A stretch of DNA of 7,308 nucleotides from Deltaproteobacteria bacterium (lineage in GTDB: Bacteria > Desulfobacterota > Syntrophobacteria > BM002): positions 1,862,740 to 1,870,047 of the forward strand of contig CP070843.1 in the NCBI GenBank assembly GCA_020350905.1, read 5' to 3'. Position numbers and translations under genes: made by a program. The notes under the pieces were generated by a model. It was not told the DNA's origin. It worked only from the letters and a program-made list of their open reading frames with translations, and searched no databases. Shown in pieces: positions 1-4,245 of the stretch; position 1 is the stretch's first letter; each line of letters begins with the position of its first letter.

Positions 1-140
1 ATCACTTTGTAAAAACCACCAGCGTGATCTCCTACTCCTCTGAGGCCCTGCAGCGAGATGCAGCAGACATCATGCGCTTGGCTGAACTTGAGGGTCTCCA
101 AGCTCACGCCCGGTCAGTACGTGTGCGCCTCAAGAAATAA
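1..140 (+). CDS. hisD: Histidinol dehydrogenase, C-terminal fragment (5' end off window)
   Basis: The window begins inside this gene. The frame starting at base 3 runs without a stop to TAA at 138-140 and gives 45 residues, starting HFVKTTSVISYS and ending SVRVRLKK. The F-x-K-x-T-S-V-I-x-Y start, the R-L-A-E-x-E-G-L-x-A-H-A middle and the R-S-V-x-V-R-L end are the usual C-terminal tail of HisD, the zinc- and NAD-dependent cytoplasmic enzyme that oxidises L-histidinol to L-histidine in the last two steps of histidine synthesis. The His in EGLQAHA matches the conserved C-terminal histidine of the family. The catalytic core is outside the window, so integrity cannot be judged. Whether it belongs to a longer his operon is not visible; the next gene is not a histidine gene. 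Confidence 0.85.
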   Translation, partial: HFVKTTSVISYSSEALQRDAADIMRLAELEGLQAHARSVRVRLKK

Positions 141-240
141 GAATGTCAGGTGTCAGGAAAAAGAAAAATAGAAGCTCAAATCTGAACATTGAAACCTGCA
201 TCCGTCCTGAAACGGAAACACTGAAACCTCAGTCATTGTA
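141..240. other. hisD-kinase intergenic spacer with short TGAAAC repeats
   Basis: This 100-bp gap has no credible small gene. It holds simple repetition: a tandem TGTCAGG at 145-151 and 152-158, and the hexamer TGAAAC three times, at 190-195, 208-213 and 222-227. No hairpin with a T-run follows hisD and no clear promoter is visible, so read-through from hisD into the kinase is possible. Confidence 0.5.
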
Positions 241-1368
241 ATGTGTTATAAGGGCAAAATCTTGGACAATCTCATTGCTGCTGCCGACCAATTCAGACCA
301 CAGGGCACGGTCATTGACATCCATGAATATGGGAATGGCAATATCAATGACACCTTCCTGGTAACCCTGGATTCCAAAGCAGAAAAGCACTTCATCCTGC
401 AACGCCTCAACACCCAGGTGTTTCGTCAGCCGGAACTTGTCATGCTGAACATGCGCACCTTCACCGAGCATGTTCGCAAGCGGTTGCAGAGTGCCCCGCT
501 CAGCCCGGACCGTCGCTGGGAGGTGGTGCGGGTGCTGGTGGCACAGGACGGACAGGACCACTGGCTTGACCCCGGTGGCTCGTTCTGGCGCGCCATCAGC
601 TTTATTGACGGTGCGCAGTCCTTTGACACCATCAACGATATCGAGCACGCCAGAGAAGTCGGCTATGCCCTCGGCATGTTCCACAACCTTCTGAGCGACC
701 TGCCCACCGAAAGACTGGCCGACACCCTGGAGGGCTTTCACATTACGCCGCGATACCTTCTCCACTATGATGAGGTTCTGGCGAAAACACGCCTGAGCAA
801 ATCCCCCGAAGTGGCTTATGGCCTGCAGTTTGTGAGCGAGCGCAGAGATTGGGCCCACGTCCTCGAGAATGCCAGGGCACAAGGCAGGCTGCGTCTTCGC
901 CCGATTCACGGCGATCCAAAGGTCAACAACGTCATGATAGACACCGGTACTGGGCAGGCCATCGGCATTGTTGACCTGGACACCGTCAAGCCCGGCCTGG
1001 TTCATTATGATATTGGCGATTGCCTTCGCTCGGGCTGTAATCTCGTGGGAGAAGATATCGAGCAGTGGGGGATGGTTCGCTTCGATCCCGAACTATGCCG
1101 GGCTATTTTACAGGGCTATCTCTCATTGGCAAAAGACTTTCTCACCGACAGCGATTATGACTACCTCTACGACGCCATCCGCTTGATCGCTTTCGAGCTG
1201 GGATTGAGATTCTTTACCGACTACTTGGAAGGCAATGTCTACTTCAAGGCCAATCACCAGGAACACAATCTTGCCAGGGCGCTCATCCAATTCAAGCTGA
1301 CCGAGAGTATTGAATCCCAGGAAACAACCATTCGCGTCATCATCCAGGACATGAGTCGAAATTCTTAA
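241..1368 (+). CDS. APH-fold sugar kinase, N-acetylhexosamine 1-kinase (NahK)-like
   Basis: Likely a cytoplasmic ATP-dependent kinase that phosphorylates the anomeric hydroxyl of a sugar; the NahK branch acts on N-acetylhexosamines. The 375-aa length is close to NahK (about 360). The N-lobe has a glycine-rich G-N-G-N-I-N-D-T-F stretch (residues 31-39) and F-I-L-Q-R-L-N (51-57), both typical of this branch. The Brenner-type catalytic loop HGDPKVNN is at 223-230, with Asp225 the likely base and Asn230 a metal ligand. The metal-binding VDLDT is at 244-248. The C-terminal F-E-L-G-L-R-F-F-T-D-Y-L-E-G block (318-331) also fits NahK-like proteins. No signal peptide or membrane segment is seen. The start is uncertain: ATG 241 has no clear ribosome site, while in-frame TTG at 262 has AAGGG 7 nt upstream (250-254) and would shorten the protein by 7 residues. 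The exact sugar cannot be read from sequence. No lacto-N-biose or nucleotide-sugar genes flank it. Confidence 0.8.
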   Translation: MCYKGKILDNLIAAADQFRPQGTVIDIHEYGNGNINDTFLVTLDSKAEKHFILQRLNTQVFRQPELVMLNMRTFTEHVRKRLQSAPLSPDRRWEVVRVLVAQDGQDHWLDPGGSFWRAISFIDGAQSFDTINDIEHAREVGYALGMFHNLLSDLPTERLADTLEGFHITPRYLLHYDEVLAKTRLSKSPEVAYGLQFVSERRDWAHVLENARAQGRLRLRPIHGDPKVNNVMIDTGTGQAIGIVDLDTVKPGLVHYDIGDCLRSGCNLVGEDIEQWGMVRFDPELCRAILQGYLSLAKDFLTDSDYDYLYDAIRLIAFELGLRFFTDYLEGNVYFKANHQEHNLARALIQFKLTESIESQETTIRVIIQDMSRNS

Positions 1369-1396
1369 CATCTTTATATCTTATCCTGCAAATTTG

Positions 1397-1417
1397 CCCT
1401 CTAAAAGAGATGGAGGG
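1397..1417 (+). terminator. Hairpin after the kinase gene, possible weak terminator
   Basis: CCCTCTA at 1397-1403 pairs with TGGAGGG at 1411-1417, seven pairs with one T-G wobble, around a 7-nt loop. It lies 29 nt after the kinase stop codon, where a terminator would be expected. The T-run needed for a standard intrinsic terminator is missing (TTGAAGC follows), so it may be only a 3'-end stabilising hairpin. Confidence 0.3.
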
Positions 1418-1513
1418 TTGAAGCATCCCAGATTTATCACGACCATCAAGGCTCACACTTGTAATCATTCCCCAGTTAACCGCAGTGATCAAAATGCATG
1501 CGATCTTTTCGTA

Positions 1514-1543
1514 TTGACCCCATTTCAGGGTTGATTCTATTAT
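1514..1543 (+). promoter_or_regulatory. Candidate sigma70 promoter for the CBS gene
   Basis: TTGACC at 1514-1519 (-35) and TATTAT at 1538-1543 (-10) are separated by 18 bp. Five of six bases match the consensus at each box. Transcription would begin near 1550, giving a leader of about 200 nt before the ATG at 1750. The -10 lies in an AT-rich stretch. No operator was recognised. Confidence 0.4.
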
Positions 1544-1603
1544 AAGTTCATATTAGCTTCGATCACTACCTTAACTTGTAGACAAATTCTCAAATACTTA
1601 TTT

Positions 1604-1663
1604 GCAGACGCTGTCTGCTCTGTTGGGAGTCTGAAATACACTCTCCGATTCTCTTGGAGTCGG
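1604..1663 (+). promoter_or_regulatory. Three consecutive hairpins in the CBS leader, last terminator-like
   Basis: The first is a perfect 6-bp inverted repeat with a 3-nt loop (GCAGAC 1604-1609, GTCTGC 1613-1618). The second pairs GGGAGT 1625-1630 with ACTCTC 1640-1645, with one wobble. The third pairs CCGATTCT 1645-1652 with GGAGTCGG 1656-1663, with two G-T wobbles, and is followed at once by TTTT (1664-1667). The third has the shape of a weak intrinsic terminator on the + strand, about 85 nt before the CBS start. The second and third share base 1645. This may be leader attenuation or a termination site for upstream read-through; sequence alone does not decide. Confidence 0.35.
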
Positions 1664-1739
1664 TTTTGTCTCAGATTGGATAGAGTTCGGACCACACTAA
1701 TATCTTCATTTACCTCTAAATGTCTTCCATGAAAATTGC

Positions 1740-1745
1740 AGGTGG
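1740..1745 (+). promoter_or_regulatory. Ribosome binding site that fixes the CBS start
   Basis: AGGTGG ends 4 nt before ATG 1750. Neither ATG 1720 nor ATG 1729 has a comparable purine-rich site upstream, so this site decides the start in favour of 1750. Confidence 0.55.
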
Positions 1746-1749
1746 TGCC

Positions 1750-2214
1750 ATGCTCAAAGTAAAAGATATCATGACAAGAGAGCTCATAACAGTCTCACCC
1801 GAGACGGAGATTGTCCACGCAACAAGGCTTCTTCTGGAAAACCGCATCAACGGAGTCCCCGTGAGGGATGAAACGGGAAAACTGGTGGGAATCCTCTGCC
1901 AGAGCGACCTCATTGCACAACAGAAAAAGCTTCCCATCCCCTCTTTTTTCACACTTCTGAATGGCTTGATTCCTCTGATCTCCAAGAAACAAATCGAAAA
2001 GCAGATTCGGAAGATCGCTGCCATCACGGTGGCCCAGGCCATGACGCCGAACCCGGTCACCGTCCAGCCCGATATGAACATCGAGGAGGTGGCTGCCCTC
2101 ATGGTGGACCATAATTTTCACACCATTCCTGTGGTGGATGAGGGGGAGCTTGTGGGAATCGTGGGAAAAGAAGATATGTTGAGAACGCTTATGCCCATAC
2201 CAGAAGCAGAATGA
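1750..2214 (+). CDS. Tandem CBS-domain protein
   Basis: A small cytoplasmic protein that is essentially one Bateman module: two CBS repeats with no fused effector domain. From ATG 1750 it has 154 residues. CBS1 spans about 7-56, from I-M-T-R-E-L-I-T-V-S-P to G-I-L-C-Q-S-D-L. CBS2 spans about 97-146, from A-M-T-P-N-P-V-T-V-Q-P to G-I-V-G-K-E-D-M-L. A linker of about 40 residues, hydrophobic (PSFFTLLNGLIPLI) then basic (KKQIEKQIRK), separates them. CBS pairs generally bind adenine nucleotides and regulate a partner, but the partner cannot be named here. In-frame ATGs at 1720 and 1729 would lengthen the protein, but 1750 is preferred: AGGTGG at 1740-1745 ends 4 nt before it, and M-L-K-V-K-D-I-M-T is the usual opening of such proteins. 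The FabH-like gene follows after 71 bp on the same strand. Confidence 0.85.
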   Translation: MLKVKDIMTRELITVSPETEIVHATRLLLENRINGVPVRDETGKLVGILCQSDLIAQQKKLPIPSFFTLLNGLIPLISKKQIEKQIRKIAAITVAQAMTPNPVTVQPDMNIEEVAALMVDHNFHTIPVVDEGELVGIVGKEDMLRTLMPIPEAE

Positions 2215-2285
2215 TCCGAGTTTTAAGAATACCTATATTGGTGAAATCGTAATAGGATCTTTGAGAAAAGGTCGAAGTACTGGTT

Positions 2286-3272
2286 ATGACAAAGCGCTAT
2301 GCCAAGATAATCAGCACCGGCCGCTACGTACCGGAACGTATAATGACCAACGCAGAATTTGAACCGCTCGTCGGCGACGTAGATGCCTGGCTCAGAGAAA
2401 GGGTGGGCATTGCGGAGCGCCACGTGGCTGCTCCCAACGAGACCACCAGCGACATGTGTACTGCTGCCGCTCGCCAGGCTCTTGAGCGAGTTAATCTCAC
2501 TCCCACCGATGTCGACCTGATTGTGGTGGGTACTGACACGCCAGATCTCATCAGCCCAGCTACCTCCACCATTGTTCAACACAAGCTCGGGGCGGAAAAC
2601 GCCGCGACTTTTGATGTTAACTGTGCCTGTGCAGCCTGGGTTGCGGGCCTGGACATTGCCGCCAAGCAAATCTCTGCAGATATTGACATCAACAAAGTTC
2701 TGGTTATTGGCGGCTACAACATGACAAGATTTATTGATTACCATGACAAATATACGTGCACCCTCTTTGGGGATGGCGCAGGTGCGGTGGTGCTGACCAC
2801 CAGCGACCAACCGGGCTACCTGGCCGCAAAACTGATTGCCCAGGGACGCTACTATAAATCATTCGGGATTTACACAGGAGGGGCCGCTTCACCTATCAGC
2901 GACAACGTGCTCAATCGCCCTGTTATCCAGATTGTGGAAAAGTTCCCCGCCACTTTTAACAGCGAAAACTGGCCCCCCCTGATCCGCCAAACGGTTGCCA
3001 AGGCTGGCTTGGCCACAGTGGATGAGGTAGATTTCTTCCTATTCACTCAGATGAATGTCAACACAATCAAAGATGTGATGCAACGGCTAAACCAGCCGCT
3101 CGAAAAAACCCACTGGATCATGGACAAATGGGGCTATACTGGCGCCGCCTGTATTCCAATGGCCCTGGACAATGCTGTGGTTGAGGGTAAAGGCCCGCAG
3201 CCTGGGGATGTGGTTCTCTTTTGTGCGACCGGTATTGGGCTTGCGATGGCGTGTGCTGTATTCAAATGGTAG
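2286..3272 (+). CDS. Ketoacyl-ACP synthase III-like protein lacking the catalytic His and Asn
   Basis: A 328-aa thiolase-fold protein of normal FabH length. The N-terminal half carries the FabH landmarks I-x-x-T-G-R-Y-V-P (9-16), W-L-x-E-R-V-G-I-x-E-R (35-45), D-L-I-V-V-G-T-D-T-P (77-86), the nucleophile loop FDVNCACAAW (109-118) and F-G-D-G-A-G-A-V-V-L (161-170). Cys115 aligns with Cys112 of E. coli FabH; Cys113 is an extra cysteine nearby. In the C-terminal half, FabH PHQAN is FTQMN here (253-257), so the catalytic His is Thr254. FabH HGNTSAAS is WGYTGAAC (282-289), so the catalytic Asn is Tyr284. I checked both codons (ACT, TAT) in the DNA. Decarboxylative condensation as in FabH is therefore doubtful; cysteine-based acyl transfer is an inference. 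ATG 2286 has only a distant purine run (AAAAGG, 14 nt upstream). No acyl carrier protein or other fatty-acid gene is adjacent. A C7 run lies at 2973-2979. Confidence 0.8.
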   Translation: MTKRYAKIISTGRYVPERIMTNAEFEPLVGDVDAWLRERVGIAERHVAAPNETTSDMCTAAARQALERVNLTPTDVDLIVVGTDTPDLISPATSTIVQHKLGAENAATFDVNCACAAWVAGLDIAAKQISADIDINKVLVIGGYNMTRFIDYHDKYTCTLFGDGAGAVVLTTSDQPGYLAAKLIAQGRYYKSFGIYTGGAASPISDNVLNRPVIQIVEKFPATFNSENWPPLIRQTVAKAGLATVDEVDFFLFTQMNVNTIKDVMQRLNQPLEKTHWIMDKWGYTGAACIPMALDNAVVEGKGPQPGDVVLFCATGIGLAMACAVFKW

Positions 3273-3287
3273 GCTGTTGTGGGTGTT

Positions 3288-3314
3288 TGGCATGAGATGT
3301 GAACTCTCAAGCCA
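3288..3314 (+). terminator. Hairpin 15 nt after the synthase stop, T-tract missing
   Basis: TGGC-A-TGAGA at 3288-3297 pairs with TCTCA-A-GCCA at 3305-3314: nine base pairs with one A-A mismatch and a 7-nt loop. Position and stem strength suit a 3'-end structure of the synthase transcript, but CAGGAC follows rather than a T-run, so standard intrinsic termination is not supported. Confidence 0.3.
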
Positions 3315-3343
3315 CAGGACTATGCCCCAATATTTGCAGGTCC

Positions 3344-3378
3344 ACATCCCGGATGAGTATTCCCTCATCCTGTGATGT
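3344..3378. terminator. Larger imperfect hairpin between convergent genes
   Basis: A perfect 7-bp stem (GGATGAG 3351-3357, CTCATCC 3364-3370, loop TATTCC) is extended by an outer 5-bp stem (ACATC 3344-3348, GATGT 3374-3378) across a small internal loop. It sits between the converging synthase and mepK genes and could act for either strand. No T-run lies on either side, so it is a structured spacer element or atypical terminator. Confidence 0.3.
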
Positions 3379-3506
3379 CCCATCGGACAATAGACCCATT
3401 CGCTCTATCGTATCAACAGTAACACAGTTCTCTTAAATCAGGACATTCCGTCCCTCATTCCGACCCCATGACTAGAAGTTCAGAGTGTGGCCAATCAGTG
3501 TCCTGC

Positions 3507-4088
3507 CTACCAGTATCTTACTCTTCCAACATCTATGTGCACGAAATGAGAAGTTGGGTAGTAGCCTACTCCGCCCCCTTTAAGGGCTATTGCAGCATTC
3601 CTCAATGACGAGAGTTCGCAACCCGGCACACGGATATCCACAGCTTTGCCTTGCTGGTGCAGACTGCCTTTGGCCACGCCGCTACTTCTTTTGCGAAGAA
3701 GGGCATTCGTAGAAGGCGAGCGGTAACCAGAGATTATTTTGAAGGGATCTTTGGTTCCGAGTCTTCTGGCGATAGCATACAGAAGGTCTAAAAGCCGTTT
3801 GTCTATAGACGTAATTTCTCCAGTACGATGATCACGGAGAATGCAGTTGATATCAACCAGCGCTTCCGGAATATACTCGCCTCGGCTCCAGTATACTGTC
3901 TTGAGGTTTTCTTCTGTATGCAAGTTATATAAGGACAGCGACCTATCAGGTGGAAGTTGTTCCCCAAGAGCACCAAAAGCAGTGTACGGAAAGATACATC
4001 CGCCAACAGCCAGCATAGCAGCTTTAAGCAAACTGCGGCGATCAAGCTTACGTTGGAATATCCGCATAACTTCTGCAGACAGGCGCAT
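3507..4088 (-). CDS. mepK: YcbK/MepK-type murein DD/LD-endopeptidase (DUF882, M15-like) with Tat-like signal
   Basis: A 193-aa exported zinc peptidase of the DUF882/M15 group. The E. coli member MepK (YcbK) cleaves peptidoglycan cross-links, preferring the 3-3 type made by L,D-transpeptidases. The N-terminus has a twin-arginine-type signal: DRRSLLK at 16-22, then a hydrophobic stretch (A-A-M-L-A-V-G-G-C-I-F) and an A-F-G-A near 37-40 as possible cleavage site. Likely zinc ligands are His144 and Asp151 in SLHQQGKAVDIR (142-153) and His184 in HFVHIDVG (181-188). I-I-S-G-Y-R-S-P (118-125) is the usual YcbK core motif. ATG 4088 is supported by GGAG 8 nt upstream (4097-4100), better than the second Met at 4067. 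It lies 157 bp downstream of ldtD on the same strand, as ycbK follows ycbB in E. coli. A V-G-G-C at 28-31 resembles a weak lipobox, so lipidation is possible but unproven. Confidence 0.88.
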   Translation of the reverse strand: MRLSAEVMRIFQRKLDRRSLLKAAMLAVGGCIFPYTAFGALGEQLPPDRSLSLYNLHTEENLKTVYWSRGEYIPEALVDINCILRDHRTGEITSIDKRLLDLLYAIARRLGTKDPFKIISGYRSPSTNALLRKRSSGVAKGSLHQQGKAVDIRVPGCELSSLRNAAIALKGGGVGYYPTSHFVHIDVGRVRYW

Positions 4089-4112
4089 TATTACTTCTCC
4101 CCAAGAAATGGA

Positions 4113-4142
4113 GAAATACTAAACAATTGCCTTCTTTGTCAA
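4113..4142 (-). promoter_or_regulatory. Candidate promoter for mepK
   Basis: On the - strand a perfect TTGACA (4142-4137) is followed after 18 bp by TATTTC (4118-4113), a weak -10. Transcription would start around 4106, just before the ribosome site at 4100-4097, leaving a leader of roughly 18 nt. mepK may thus be transcribed both alone and from ldtD read-through. Confidence 0.35.
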
Positions 4143-4171
4143 CATCTTTAGCTTGAGAGCAAAATACATGC

Positions 4172-4185
4172 CTCTCGGTAGAGAG
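4172..4185 (-). repeat. Small perfect hairpin between ldtD and mepK
   Basis: CTCTC and GAGAG flank a 4-base loop (4177-4180), a 5-bp perfect stem. It lies in the 157-bp spacer between ldtD and mepK. No T-run follows on the - strand, so it is not a convincing terminator. Confidence 0.25.
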
Positions 4186-4245
4186 AATATATAGCTCTTA
4201 TGAAAAACCGTTAACGTTTAGAGAAAGACCAGTTAGAGAAGGGAT

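Larger units (their letters stand above)
1369..1719. other. 351-bp non-coding region before the CBS gene
   Basis: I see no credible gene here on either strand. From left to right it contains a hairpin 29 nt after the kinase stop (1397-1417), a sigma70-like promoter (1514-1543), and a cluster of three short inverted repeats (1604-1663) in what would be the transcribed leader of the CBS gene. The region is AT-richer than the flanking genes. It matches no riboswitch class that I recognise. Confidence 0.5.

Noticed and set aside
229..1005. 258-aa open frame on the - strand
   Set aside because: It lies antisense to the kinase, whose motifs are clear. The translation shows no recognisable domain, so it is a mirror of codon bias.
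1720..1749. Upstream ATGs (1720, 1729) as start of the CBS gene
   Set aside because: No Shine-Dalgarno site precedes them, while ATG 1750 has AGGTGG at 4-nt spacing and the normal family N-terminus.
2223..2810. 195-aa open frame on the - strand
   Set aside because: Antisense to the synthase gene; low-complexity-like composition and no domain.
2973..2979. C7 run in the synthase gene as a phase-variable tract
   Set aside because: Seven C across W-P-P-L codons is shorter than the ldtD tract and well within chance; the frame is intact.
4205..4222. Palindrome CGTTAACG next to a run of A/T after ldtD, as a terminator
   Set aside because: The stem would have essentially no loop and low stability, so the T-run on the - strand alone does not make an intrinsic terminator.
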